From positions 1-36,087 of the forward strand of contig SZXX01000032.1 in assembly GCA_005843825.1 (NCBI GenBank): a stretch of DNA of 36,087 nt. Direction: 5' to 3'. The DNA is from Chlorobium sp. GTDB lineage: Bacteria > Bacteroidota > Chlorobiia > Chlorobiales > Chlorobiaceae. Under the pieces are notes generated by a model. It was not told where the DNA came from, made no database searches, and worked only from the letters and a program-made list of their open reading frames with translations. The translations under genes were made by a program, and so were the position numbers. Every line of letters starts with the position of its first letter. The first letter of the stretch is position 1. Shown here one piece after another: positions 17,289-26,919 of this stretch.

Positions 17289-17957
17289 ATGAAAGTGGGG
17301 AAAGCACAGATATATGCTGCACGTTGTGGTCATGCTATTTCCGATAGCCTTTATGATCACTATCTTGAAATGATGCCCTCCGGTATTCGTTCATCAATTG
17401 AACGATATAGACGATGGCAGGACAGGCAGGCAACTCTTTTTGGCAAGGTATTATTGCTGAAGGCGTTGCAGCAGCAATTTCATGATACAGGGTTAAGGAA
17501 ATTCCAGTCTCTGGAATTGTCTGATTTCGGAAAACCTTTTATCGAAGGCGGCCCGGAATTCAATATTTCACACTCAGAAGATATTGTTGTCCTTGCGTTA
17601 ACACAGCACCAGGGCATAGGCATAGATATCGAAAAAATCCGACCTGTTGATAAAGATTATTTTGCGGGTGAGATCCCTGAGATTATCTCTTTTTATGAAA
17701 ACCATGAAGCTGATCAGGCCAATCATCTTTTTTTTGAGTGCTGGACAAAAAAAGAAGCTGTTCTAAAAGGTTTTGGAAAGGGTCTTTTAGTCCCCTTGAA
17801 AGACGTTGTACTGACAGGAGATCAGGCGATTATTGATAACAGCATCTGGTTTATCAGACAAGTGACTATAGACGAAGGCTATAGCTGCCACATTGCAGCA
17901 CAAATGCCCCTGGAGCAAGTTACTGTGGAGTGTTTGGATCTGATGGATGGGTTATAA
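17289..17957 (+). CDS. Sfp-type 4'-phosphopantetheinyl transferase
   Basis: The 222-residue protein carries the two signatures of the Sfp/EntD class: GIGIDIEKIRP (Mg2+ and CoA binding) and ECWTKKEAVLKGFGKGL (the WxxKEA motif). The N-terminal half has the expected RYRRWQDRQATLFGKVLL and KPFIEGGPEFNISHSED segments. The enzyme moves phosphopantetheine from CoA to a serine of carrier proteins. No carrier protein, NRPS or PKS gene is in this window, so it may serve fatty acid synthesis or a distant pathway. Confidence 0.92.
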   Translation: MKVGKAQIYAARCGHAISDSLYDHYLEMMPSGIRSSIERYRRWQDRQATLFGKVLLLKALQQQFHDTGLRKFQSLELSDFGKPFIEGGPEFNISHSEDIVVLALTQHQGIGIDIEKIRPVDKDYFAGEIPEIISFYENHEADQANHLFFECWTKKEAVLKGFGKGLLVPLKDVVLTGDQAIIDNSIWFIRQVTIDEGYSCHIAAQMPLEQVTVECLDLMDGL

Positions 17958-17962
17958 ACCTC

Positions 17963-18003
17963 AACCTGTGGCAGGATTCCCACAATGGGATTGCCACCAG
18001 GTT
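17963..18003. terminator. Strong hairpin between convergent genes, possible bidirectional terminator
   Basis: AACCTGTGGCA (17963-17973) pairs with TGCCA-CAGGTT (17992-18003, one bulge), and TCCCA pairs with TGGGA around a CAA loop. It sits between the transferase stop (17957) and the minus-strand PEP-CTERM gene stop (18037). No T-run follows on either side, so termination efficiency is uncertain. Confidence 0.45.
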
Positions 18004-18036
18004 ATCAGTTAAGACGCTCTTCCAGAGGCCTCCTTA

Positions 18037-18855
18037 TCAACCAGCGCTCAGCATTTTTCTTCTCGCTGTGATTACAGCAATAACCGCACCAACACTCATC
18101 AATACATAGGTCGATGGCTCAGGTGCTGGGGAAGACTCACTAAATGACAACAACTTGGTTGTTTGAGTGTTGGAACCAGTAGCGGCGGTAAAACCAACCA
18201 ATGCAGTTTGTGAACCGACGATTGATTGTATATCCATGTTCTGCGAAAGCATTGCCGTGCCAGGCTTCACCCCGCTTTGGTTAGCGCTTACCGATAAAAT
18301 AATCCCATCATAATCAACCCACGCATGCCATACCCCTGTTCCGTTAAATAATACAGGCACATTACTTTGCGCCAGGCTGTTCATGGAACCATTGGTATCA
18401 ATGGCGATGTGATTGCCATCAAAATCATTATAGCCATTACCTGTATTTATACTGCTATCAAACTCAATACCGATGCTTTTTTTGATACTGCTATACCCCA
18501 ATCCCCCTCCGTATACTCCGAGTCCACCTGGACCAGTTCCCGAACTGCCAGAGTTCTTAATCACAAATGCCATCCCATCGGCACCAAAAGTATTAGAAAA
18601 TTGAAAGGTAAACTCTGCACTAAACCTGGAAACACTGACTGGCGTAGTGAAGAATACTCCGCCAGCTACATTCTTAACATTCTGCGTTGAAAGTTGAATT
18701 GCGTTGCCAACTTGTCCAGCAGCGCCTGAAAGTGTAACGCCTCCAGTTGATGAAAAATCATTGTAATTAAGATTAACCACCTTTCCAGCGACTGCATTTC
18801 CATGCAATACAAGAGAGGAGAGAAGAGCTATAGAAAAGATAAGTGCTTTTTTCAT
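18037..18855 (-). CDS. PEP-CTERM protein with legume-lectin-like domain
   Basis: ATG 18855 (MKKALIFSIALLSSLVLHGNAVAG) gives a standard signal peptide; the frame opens five codons earlier at a TTG. The 272-residue protein has the L-type lectin pattern: RFSAEFTFQFSN, ADGMAFVIKN, GIEFDSSINTGNGYNDFDGNHIAIDTNG (Asp/Asn metal-site region) and WHAWVDYDG. It ends with PAPEPSTYVLMSVGAVIAVITARRKM. That is the PEP motif, membrane helix and basic cluster of PEP-CTERM proteins, which exosortase processes for export to the cell surface or matrix. It probably binds surface carbohydrate. No exosortase gene is in the window. Confidence 0.9.
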   Translation of the reverse strand: MKKALIFSIALLSSLVLHGNAVAGKVVNLNYNDFSSTGGVTLSGAAGQVGNAIQLSTQNVKNVAGGVFFTTPVSVSRFSAEFTFQFSNTFGADGMAFVIKNSGSSGTGPGGLGVYGGGLGYSSIKKSIGIEFDSSINTGNGYNDFDGNHIAIDTNGSMNSLAQSNVPVLFNGTGVWHAWVDYDGIILSVSANQSGVKPGTAMLSQNMDIQSIVGSQTALVGFTAATGSNTQTTKLLSFSESSPAPEPSTYVLMSVGAVIAVITARRKMLSAG

Positions 18856-19352
18856 GGGAGTGAGAAACAAAAGGCTATAACCTATATATATTATTATAAC
18901 TTATCATTGATTTATTGTTATAAATCATGTAAATAAGTGTCTGAACGACTTTGTTTACATAATGATTATCAATAAACATTTCAGTCATTGTTATTACCAC
19001 CTACCAATACATTTCGAAGAGCTTTGTATTGATATCTTCATTACTATATAGATCAATTATCATTCCAAAAAATTTATAAACCGTATATAAATCGTATAAC
19101 TCACAATAAAATAATCTTTTAAAATATTTTTTCGCTGTCAGTGCCGGTTATATAAAAAATTTGCACCCCTTTTTTTGTCTCACAAAATGACTGTTTGTCT
19201 TAGTTGTTAAGCGCGATTAACTTTAGCAAAAATTACTTGATAACAAACGACTGTTTAGGGTTTAATTGAAGACACTTTTCCTGTGCTATTATGTTAGCAA
19301 ATGCCGTAAAATTCGATAGTGTCATCTTTATGAGTTTCCAGTCTATTTTTTT
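18856..19352. other. AT-rich intergenic region between divergent genes
   Basis: About 500 bp of very AT-rich sequence separates the PEP-CTERM gene from fetA and must hold both promoters. ATAATGATTATCAATAA near 18960 loosely resembles a Fur box. GACTGTTT occurs twice (near 19189 and 19249). A weak candidate promoter for fetA is TTGAAG (19266) with TATTAT (19287), spacing 15. I see no gene or RNA. Confidence 0.35.
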
Positions 19353-20021
19353 ATGACTCCACTTCTTGAAATCAGGAATCTATCTTTTGCCTATGAGGGA
19401 TCAACAGTACTTGTTTTTGATCGTCTTACTATGGCAGTGCAGGAAGGGGAGTTTATTCTGGTAAAAGGCCCATCAGGATCAGGTAAATCAACATTGCTGC
19501 GATTGATATGCCGCCTGAACCAGCCACAGGGAGGGTCAATTCTTTTTCAGGGTAACGACACTACCTCTATTGCCCCGGCTAAGCTTCGCAGTGCCATCAG
19601 TTATGTTGCCCAGATACCCCAGATGATTGATGCCACGGTTGAGGAAAACCTGCTTCAGCCGTTTTCTTTTGCTGTCAATGCAGCGAAACCCCGACCCGGC
19701 AGTGAGGAGTTGAGAGAGATGCTTCGGAAGTTTTACCTTGCTGATGTTACTCTTGAGCATTCGGCCATGAAGCTTTCGATTGGGCAGAAACAGCGTCTGG
19801 CCATTATGCGAGCCCTGTTGCAGGAACCCCTTCTTCTGCTGCTTGATGAACCTACATCTGCTCTTGACCAGGAGAGTGCGTCAATGGTTTTTTCCATTAT
19901 GGAGCGTCTGAACACTGAAGAGCGTAAAACGTTGATAACAGTTACGCACATCGATTACAAGCCTGAAACTGTAAAGCCTCTAACCTATACTCTTGCTAAT
20001 AGATCAATCCATCTGCGATGA
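19353..20021 (+). CDS. fetA: ABC transporter ATP-binding protein, FetA (YbbL)-like
   Basis: The 222-residue ATPase has Walker A GPSGSGKST, the Q loop in YVAQIPQMID, the signature LSIGQKQR and Walker B LLLLLDEPTSALD, with the switch His in VTHID. The signature is LSIGQ rather than LSGGQ. The final ATGA of this gene overlaps the start of the permease gene by 4 bp, so the two are translationally coupled. The permease belongs to the UPF0014/FetB family, which identifies this as the FetA partner. In E. coli FetAB exports iron and protects against peroxide stress. The iron role here is by homology. Confidence 0.85.
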   Translation: MTPLLEIRNLSFAYEGSTVLVFDRLTMAVQEGEFILVKGPSGSGKSTLLRLICRLNQPQGGSILFQGNDTTSIAPAKLRSAISYVAQIPQMIDATVEENLLQPFSFAVNAAKPRPGSEELREMLRKFYLADVTLEHSAMKLSIGQKQRLAIMRALLQEPLLLLLDEPTSALDQESASMVFSIMERLNTEERKTLITVTHIDYKPETVKPLTYTLANRSIHLR

Positions 20022-20803
20022 ATCAGATCATTAATATCTCAACTGGACAACTCCTTCTTGCCCTGGTATTCATCCTTATAGCTCAGGCCAGTTCCTTTAT
20101 CTACCATCTGGGCCTTAACCGTGATATCACTATTGGCACAATCAGGACCTTTGCCCAGCTTTTTTTGATGGGATATGTTCTGACCTTTATTTTGAAGACA
20201 TCCAACCCGTTCCTGGTGATAAGTGTTTTCATGGTGATGGTCATCTCTGCCATGTTTATTATTAAAGGGAGGGTGAAGGAAAAACAGATACCCTATATCA
20301 TTCCGACATTTCTGACGATGCTTGTCAGTTATCTGGCAACAGCGATTTTTGTTTCGGGACTGGTTGTCGGTATTACACCGTGGTGGGAGCCCCGCTACTT
20401 TATTCCCGCCGGAGGCATGGTGATTGGAAATTCAATGTCTGCGCTTGCGATCTCACTTGAACGGCTGTTCAGGGATATGCGGCAACAGAAAGAGCTGGTT
20501 GAAATGAAGCTCTCACTTGGAGCCAATTACCGTGAAGCAAGCCTCGATATATTCAAAAATGCGATTACTGCCGGGATGATTCCCTCAATCAATGCAATGA
20601 TGGGTGTCGGTCTTGTGTTTATTCCGGGGATGATGTCAGGTCAGATTCTTGCAGGAACTGATCCGCTCATTGCCATCCGCTATCAGATTGTCGTTATGCT
20701 GATGCTGGTAGGTTCAACGGCGGTCAGTTCCGTAGTTGTCATGCTCTTTGTAAGGCGCCGCTGTTTCGGCAGCGGGGAAGAGGTGTTACTTAGCCCTCGC
20801 TGA
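20018..20803 (+). CDS. fetB: FetB (YbbM)/UPF0014 family ABC permease
   Basis: The 261-residue membrane protein has about seven hydrophobic helices. It carries the family's conserved blocks: TIRTFAQLFLMGYVL, PAGGMVIGNSMSALAISLERL, EMKLSLGANYREA (coupling helix toward the ATPase) and MMSGQILAGTDPLIAIRYQIVVM. Together with FetA it forms a putative iron, or other metal, exporter. Its last 18 bp overlap convergently with the 3' end of lgt. Confidence 0.88.
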   Translation: MNQIINISTGQLLLALVFILIAQASSFIYHLGLNRDITIGTIRTFAQLFLMGYVLTFILKTSNPFLVISVFMVMVISAMFIIKGRVKEKQIPYIIPTFLTMLVSYLATAIFVSGLVVGITPWWEPRYFIPAGGMVIGNSMSALAISLERLFRDMRQQKELVEMKLSLGANYREASLDIFKNAITAGMIPSINAMMGVGLVFIPGMMSGQILAGTDPLIAIRYQIVVMLMLVGSTAVSSVVVMLFVRRRCFGSGEEVLLSPR

Positions 20804-21640
20804 TTCGGCAGATGACCTGGAGACGATATAGACCCCAATTCCAGCAATCATCATAATGAAACAAAGCACCTGGCCCATGGAGAAGTTCAGGAATACAAAG
20901 CCGAGCTGGGCGTCGGGTTCACGGAAGTATTCAATAAAGAACCGCACAAACCCATAACCGAAAAGGTAGATGGCTGAAAGAAATCCTGAAAATGGAGATT
21001 TCCTGCGCAGAAGCCAGAGCATAATAAACAGGGCGATTCCTTCGAAAAATGCTTCGTAGAGCTGGGAAGGATGGCGGAGCTGATGGGTTGGAGCGAGAGG
21101 AAAATACATGCCGATTGCTGAATCGGTTACCCGTCCGTAGAGTTCGCCGTTGATGAAGTTGCCAAGACGGCCGAAGGTATATCCAAGAGGGACGGAAGGA
21201 ATAAAGAGGTCAAATGTTTCAAAAAATCCGGCTTTTCTTGAGCGGGTAAAGAAGAAAATCGCAAGAATGACTCCGATGACTGCTCCATGGTAGGACATGC
21301 CGGTTATTCCTGCGAAACGGCAGCCTCCGGGAGCTGAGACCCAGGGAAGGATACTTGCGAGGGGGTCAGCCAGAAAGTCACTCAGACCATAAAAAAGTAT
21401 ATACCCCAGGCGCCCGCCGGCTACAACTCCGACCATAACCCAGGTAAGAGCATCGCCGATAAAGGAGCGCTGAACAGGAAGCTTTTCAGATTCTACCCGA
21501 TAGCGGGTAAGGAGATAGACGATGGTAAACGCTACGATGTACATCATCCCATACCATCGAAGAGCAAAAGAGCCTGCGGAAAAGATCACAGGGTTCATTT
21601 GTGACGGTAAATTCTGCCAAGAAAACAAAAAATCAGTCAT
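20786..21640 (-). CDS. lgt: Prolipoprotein diacylglyceryl transferase
   Basis: The 284-residue integral membrane protein has seven hydrophobic helices and the Lgt signature GRLGNFINGELYGR, with the essential Arg and Asn. It also has ALRWYGMMYIVAF near the N-terminus and SYHGAVIGV with the conserved His. Lgt transfers diacylglycerol from phosphatidylglycerol to the lipobox Cys of prolipoproteins in the inner membrane. Start ATG is at 21640. It is divergent from aclB (138-bp gap) and overlaps fetB tail to tail by 18 bp. Confidence 0.95.
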   Translation of the reverse strand: MTDFLFSWQNLPSQMNPVIFSAGSFALRWYGMMYIVAFTIVYLLTRYRVESEKLPVQRSFIGDALTWVMVGVVAGGRLGYILFYGLSDFLADPLASILPWVSAPGGCRFAGITGMSYHGAVIGVILAIFFFTRSRKAGFFETFDLFIPSVPLGYTFGRLGNFINGELYGRVTDSAIGMYFPLAPTHQLRHPSQLYEAFFEGIALFIMLWLLRRKSPFSGFLSAIYLFGYGFVRFFIEYFREPDAQLGFVFLNFSMGQVLCFIMMIAGIGVYIVSRSSAESARAK

Positions 21641-21778
21641 AAAGGTTGCTTTTTTGATGATTTGGGTGTATAAAAATTTATAGAAACTTGTATCAAATTA
21701 AAATATAGTTAACTTAAAATCTTGCGCATTTCTGTGCAACGGTTTTTCTACCCATAACATACAAACACACCTAATAGT

Positions 21779-22975
21779 ATGGCTAAAATACTTGAAGGGC
21801 CGGCCATGAAGCTGTTCAACAAGTGGGGCATTCCCGTGCCTAATTATGTTGTTATCATGGATCCCAACCGCCTCGAGCAGCTTGGAGAAGCTAATAAATG
21901 GTTGAGAGAATCAAAACTCGTTGTTAAAGCACATGAAGCTATCGGCGGACGATTCAAGTTGGGACTGGTTAAACTTGGACTGAACCTCGACGAGGCTCTT
22001 GCAGCGGCAAAAGAGATGATTGGACGAGAAATCGGTACAGCCGTTGTCCGTCAGGTTATTGTTGCTGAAATGCTTGATCATGACGAGGAGTATTATGTAT
22101 CCATTGCCGGCACCCGTGACGGGGCGGAACTTCTTTTTTCCAACAAGGGTGGAGTGGATATTGAAGATAACTGGGATACCGTTAAACGGCTTTTCATTCC
22201 GCTTGATGAAACTCCAAGTATTGAACGCATTACTGAAGCGGCACTTGAGGCTGGATTTGTAGGGGAAATTGCTGAACGCGTTGCAAAAATCGCATCACGA
22301 CTTATTCTCTGCTTTGATAACGAAGATGCACAGTCGATTGAGATCAATCCGCTGGTCATACGCAAAAGCGATATGCGCTTTGCGGCTCTTGACGCTGTCA
22401 TGAACGTTGACTGGGATGCAAGGTTCCGTCATGCTGACTGGGATTTCAAACCTGTTTCCGAAATTGGACGTCCTTTCACCGAAGCCGAACAGCAGATAAT
22501 GGAGATCGATGCCCGTATCAAGGGATCGGTCAAACTGGTTGAAGTTCCGGGCGGCAACATCGCCCTGCTTACTGCAGGCGGAGGCGCTTCCGTATTTTAT
22601 TCCGATGCTGTTGTGGCAAGAGGCGGCTCAATTGCCAATTATGCCGAATATTCCGGTGATCCTCCGGACTGGGCAGTAGAGGCATTGACGGAAACCATAT
22701 GCAGGCTTCCTGATATCAAGCATATCATCGTAGGTGGAGCCATTGCCAATTTTACAGACGTTAAAGCGACATTCAACGGGATTATCAATGGATTCCGGGA
22801 GAGCAAATCAAAAGGGTTCCTTGAAAATGTGAAAATCTGGGTACGACGCGGCGGGCCGAATGAAAATCAGGGTCTTGCTTCGATGAAAAAGCTGCAGGAA
22901 GAGGGATTTGACATTCATGTCTATGATCGCAGCATGCCCATGACCGATATCGTCGACCTTGCCTTGAATTCATAA
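21779..22975 (+). CDS. aclB: ATP-citrate lyase, small subunit AclB
   Basis: The 398-residue protein begins MAKILEGPAMKLFNKWGIPVPNY, an ATP-grasp fold like the beta subunit of succinyl-CoA synthetase. LVVKAHEAIGGRFKLGLVKLGL and FSNKGGVDIEDNWD support this, as does a C-terminal CoA-ligase-like part (LLTAGGGASVFYSDAVVARGG, WVRRGGPNENQGL). The length equals the small subunit of green sulfur bacterial ATP-citrate lyase. With AclA it cleaves citrate with ATP and CoA to acetyl-CoA and oxaloacetate, the key step of the reductive TCA cycle. No clear ribosome site precedes ATG 21779. AclA follows after 62 bp. Confidence 0.95.
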   Translation: MAKILEGPAMKLFNKWGIPVPNYVVIMDPNRLEQLGEANKWLRESKLVVKAHEAIGGRFKLGLVKLGLNLDEALAAAKEMIGREIGTAVVRQVIVAEMLDHDEEYYVSIAGTRDGAELLFSNKGGVDIEDNWDTVKRLFIPLDETPSIERITEAALEAGFVGEIAERVAKIASRLILCFDNEDAQSIEINPLVIRKSDMRFAALDAVMNVDWDARFRHADWDFKPVSEIGRPFTEAEQQIMEIDARIKGSVKLVEVPGGNIALLTAGGGASVFYSDAVVARGGSIANYAEYSGDPPDWAVEALTETICRLPDIKHIIVGGAIANFTDVKATFNGIINGFRESKSKGFLENVKIWVRRGGPNENQGLASMKKLQEEGFDIHVYDRSMPMTDIVDLALNS

Positions 22976-23037
22976 GGGCGACAGGGTATCACACATGAAC
23001 CTCAAGAGAAACTATCTAACTTAAACCGGAAAGAATC

Positions 23038-24870
23038 GTGAGTATTTTAGCAAATAGGGATACACGAGCGGTCATCATTGGAGGTGTTGCCGGAGTTAAT
23101 GCGGCAAGGCGGATGGCTCAGTTCGACTTTCTGATCAACAGACCCCTGACTGTAGAGGCATTTGTTTATCCACCGGAAGAAGGTCAGCAGAAAGAGATTT
23201 ACCGGGGTGGTGAGCTGAACAACGTTACCGTTTATGCGTCGCTCCAGAAAGCGCTCGATGAAAACCCGCAAATCAATACTGCGCTTATCTATATCGGCGC
23301 ATCAAGGGCATATCAGTCAGCCAAAGAAGCCCTTGATTCCAAAGGCATCAAGCTGGTTACCATGATTACCGAAGGTGTGCCTGAAAAGGATGCCAAACGT
23401 TTGCGCAAGTATGCGCTCGAAGCGGGCAAAATTTTTAACGGACCTTCGTCAATCGGCATTATGTCGGCAGGGGAGTGTCGTCTCGGCGTTATTGGCGGTG
23501 AATATAAAAACCTGAAACTTTGTAATCTCTATCGCCCTGGTTCATTCGGCGTTATTACAAAATCAGGCGGTCTGAGCAATGAAGCCATGTGGCTTTGCGC
23601 TCAGAACGGCAACGGCATTACTTCTGCAGTAGCCATCGGCGGAGATTCGTACCCCGGTACAGACTTTGTCACCTATCTCCAGATGTTTGAAAATGATCCT
23701 GAAACAAAGGCTGTCGTTATTGTCGGTGAAGTCGGCGGTACGCTTGAGGAAGAGGCTGCTGACTGGTTAGGTGCCGAAAAACGACGCATCAAGGTTATCG
23801 CCGCTATTGGCGGAACCTGCCAGGACGTTTTGCCGCAGGGAATGAAATTCGGCCATGCCGGTGCAAAGGAAGGTAAAAAAGGTCTTGGTTCCGCGCGCTC
23901 TAAAATAAACGCTCTTCGTGAAGCAGGCGCATACGTGCCTGACACTTTCGGCGGGCTGAGCAAGGCAATCAAGCAGGTCTATCTGGAACTGCAGGCAGCA
24001 GGTATTATCAAGCCTGAACCTGAAATTGACGATAAACTGCTCCCGGAACTTCCACCGAGTGTACAGGAAATCATGAAGCAGGGCGAGGTCATTGTAGAAC
24101 CACTGATTCGCACCACCATTTCCGACGATCGTGGAGAAGAACCTCGTTACGTTGGCTATGCCGCATCTGAACTTTGCGAGAAAGGATATGGTATCGAGGA
24201 TGTTATCGCTCTTTTGTGGAACAAGAAACTTCCTTCCAAAGAAGAGTCTGAAATCATCAAGCGCATTATCATGATTTCAGCTGATCACGGTCCTGCAGTG
24301 TCTGGTGCATTCGGCGCCATTATTGCCGCCTGTGCCGGTATCGATCTGCCACAGGCCGTTTCTGCCGGTATGACCATGATAGGCCCGAGATTCGGCGGTG
24401 CAGTTACCAACGCCGGTAAATTTTTCAAGTACGGAGTGAAGGAGTATCCTAACGATATTCCGGGATTTCTTGCATGGATGAAGCAGAACCACGGACCGGT
24501 TCCAGGTATTGGACACAGGGTGAAGAGTTTGAAAAACCCTGATAAGCGGGTGAAGTATCTGGTTGAATATGTAAAGAACCAGACGACGCTTCACACACCG
24601 TGTCTTGATTATGCACTTGAGGTTGAAAAGATCACCACATCCAAAAAGGATAATCTTATCCTTAATGTTGATGGAACGATCGGCTGTATCCTTGTCGACC
24701 TTGATTTCCCTGAATACTCACTGAACGGCTTCTTCGTTCTGGCACGCACGATTGGTATGATTGGTCACTGGATTGATCAGAACAATCAGAATGCTCGTCT
24801 GATCAGACTGTACGATTACCTGATCAACTATGCAGTCAAAGAAGAACGTGAAGTGCCGGAGAAAAAGTAG
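23038..24870 (+). CDS. aclA: ATP-citrate lyase, large subunit AclA
   Basis: The 610-residue protein starts at GTG 23038 with GGAAAG upstream. The N-terminal half is a CoA-ligase domain (AVIIGGVAGVNAARRM, TKSGGLSNEAMW, GGDSYPGTDFVTYL). It has the phosphohistidine loop MKFGHAGAKEGKKGLGSA, with the acceptor predicted at His273. The C-terminal part is citrate-synthase-like and performs citryl-CoA cleavage: SADHGPAVSGAFGAII, GPRFGGAVTNAGKFF, PVPGIGHRVKSLKNPDKR. It forms the complex with AclB and is co-transcribed with it. A strong terminator follows 39 bp after the stop. Two-gene aclBA organisation is that of Chlorobium. Confidence 0.96.
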   Translation: MSILANRDTRAVIIGGVAGVNAARRMAQFDFLINRPLTVEAFVYPPEEGQQKEIYRGGELNNVTVYASLQKALDENPQINTALIYIGASRAYQSAKEALDSKGIKLVTMITEGVPEKDAKRLRKYALEAGKIFNGPSSIGIMSAGECRLGVIGGEYKNLKLCNLYRPGSFGVITKSGGLSNEAMWLCAQNGNGITSAVAIGGDSYPGTDFVTYLQMFENDPETKAVVIVGEVGGTLEEEAADWLGAEKRRIKVIAAIGGTCQDVLPQGMKFGHAGAKEGKKGLGSARSKINALREAGAYVPDTFGGLSKAIKQVYLELQAAGIIKPEPEIDDKLLPELPPSVQEIMKQGEVIVEPLIRTTISDDRGEEPRYVGYAASELCEKGYGIEDVIALLWNKKLPSKEESEIIKRIIMISADHGPAVSGAFGAIIAACAGIDLPQAVSAGMTMIGPRFGGAVTNAGKFFKYGVKEYPNDIPGFLAWMKQNHGPVPGIGHRVKSLKNPDKRVKYLVEYVKNQTTLHTPCLDYALEVEKITTSKKDNLILNVDGTIGCILVDLDFPEYSLNGFFVLARTIGMIGHWIDQNNQNARLIRLYDYLINYAVKEEREVPEKK

Positions 24871-24908
24871 GTATTCCAGGGCAGCACTAAACAGACTCCA
24901 TTCGCTTG

Positions 24909-24946
24909 AAAAAAAGGCAGGAACCATAATTCCTGCCTTTTTTCTT
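24909..24946 (+). terminator. Intrinsic terminator of aclBA
   Basis: GGCAGGAA (24916-24923) pairs with TTCCTGCC (24930-24937) around CCATAA, flanked by an A-run and a T-run (24938-24943). It is a textbook terminator that could work on both strands. Confidence 0.93.
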
Positions 24947-25127
24947 TTACGCTCTCCAAAAAAATCCGGATTGGCGGTGATATCGGGAAATTGACTAACA
25001 TATTTTAATTTAAATACATAGGTAATTCTCGAACAATATGCCTCCTATTATTATTTCTGTAATAATTGGGTTTACGCATTTTCTATTTTGTAACTACCGA
25101 TAATTACGTTAAACTTGACGATAAAAT

Positions 25128-25179
25128 CAGCCAATGGTTGGCTGATGGTTACTCAAGTAATTTGTGCCTTGATTACTTG
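25128..25179 (+). promoter_or_regulatory. Two consecutive hairpins in the leader of the RRM gene
   Basis: CAGCCAA (25128-25134) pairs with TTGGCTG (25138-25144), and CAAGTAAT (25154-25161) pairs with ATTACTTG (25172-25179). Both are perfect stems, 45 to 97 bp before ATG 25225. Cyanobacterial rbp genes of this protein type are cold-regulated through their 5' leaders, so a thermosensing or autoregulatory leader is plausible but inferred. Confidence 0.5.
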
Positions 25180-25224
25180 CTTGTATCTCTTTCTATCAAT
25201 GCACACGTTTACTGAGATTAAACA

Positions 25225-25497
25225 ATGAATATTTACATCGGCAATTTGGCTTACACAGTAACAGAAGATGATCTTCGTGATGCTTTCTCTGAATTCGGAG
25301 AAGTTGCAAACGCAAGCATCATCAACGATAAATTTTCAGGCCGTTCAAAGGGCTTTGGATTTGTTGAAATGCCTAAGGACAGCGAAGCAAGTGAAGCAAT
25401 TGAATCACTGAATGGCAAAGAGTTGAATGGCCGTACTGTTACGGTTAACGAAGCTAAGCCACGTGAAGAAAGAGCACCAAGAAGAGATCGTTACTAA
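25225..25497 (+). CDS. RRM-domain RNA-binding protein
   Basis: The 90-residue protein is one RNA recognition motif plus a short basic tail. RNP2 is IYIGNL (residues 3-8) and RNP1 is KGFGFVEM (about 43-50), with aromatic residues in the RNA-stacking positions. The C-terminus is REERAPRRDRY. Such single-RRM proteins in cyanobacteria and other bacteria bind single-stranded RNA and are often cold-induced. It is monocistronic, with a structured leader of some 270 bp after the aclA terminator and its own terminator. Confidence 0.93.
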   Translation: MNIYIGNLAYTVTEDDLRDAFSEFGEVANASIINDKFSGRSKGFGFVEMPKDSEASEAIESLNGKELNGRTVTVNEAKPREERAPRRDRY

Positions 25498-25515
25498 GAT
25501 TTTCGATTTTTCAGT

Positions 25516-25556
25516 AAAAGCCAGACAGAATGAAAGTTTTGTCTGGCTTTTTTTGT
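25516..25556 (+). terminator. Intrinsic terminator of the RRM gene
   Basis: AAAAGCCAGACA (25516-25527) pairs perfectly with TGTCTGGCTTTT (25540-25551) and is followed by more T residues. It lies 18 bp past the stop and can also serve the convergent aldo/keto reductase gene. Confidence 0.93.
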
Positions 25557-25568
25557 TTAGCCTGATGA

Positions 25569-26573
<1,005 letters not shown>

Positions 26574-26919
26574 AGTAATAGTTTTTTATTTATATAATTA
26601 TGACAAAATAAAACTTAACATATACCTCTGAAATAAGTTAAGAGGGATTGAGAGCTTTAGTTATTTGCATAACTTTACCAAAAAATTACAAGTCCCTTTA
26701 AAAGCAGGGTTTTACATCCCCCTTATAATATTTTACAGTGCATGACAGATTAAGAAAAAGCGAGTAAAGCAAGGAACGATATTCACCCTTATTAAATATT
26801 TACTTCTTCCAAAAGGGGATTCTTTTTTTCATTTTACTTATTGCAGTGTAATATAGAGCGTATAAAGTATTAATTTTGTAATTGCGTCTCCAACCCTAAA
26901 ACTTTCAAGGCGTTTTTTT
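26574..26919. other. AT-rich intergenic region before the NHLM export cluster
   Basis: About 345 bp separate the divergent aldo/keto reductase and the first export gene. The region is AT-rich, with runs such as CCCCCTTATAATATTTTA near 26718, where TATAAT could be a -10 box without a good -35. I found no strong hairpin, repeat or gene. Confidence 0.35.

Noticed and set aside
17289-17957. Phosphopantetheinyl transferase as a marker of a polyketide or NRPS cluster
   Set aside because: No carrier protein or synthase gene lies anywhere in the window, so a biosynthetic cluster is not supported.
18940-18990. Fur box in front of fetAB
   Set aside because: ATAATGATTATCAATAA matches the 19-bp consensus only partly and lies nearly 400 bp from fetA; kept only as a remark.
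21641-21778. Promoter for aclB
   Set aside because: Several AT-rich hexamers exist, but no -35/-10 pair with proper spacing stood out.
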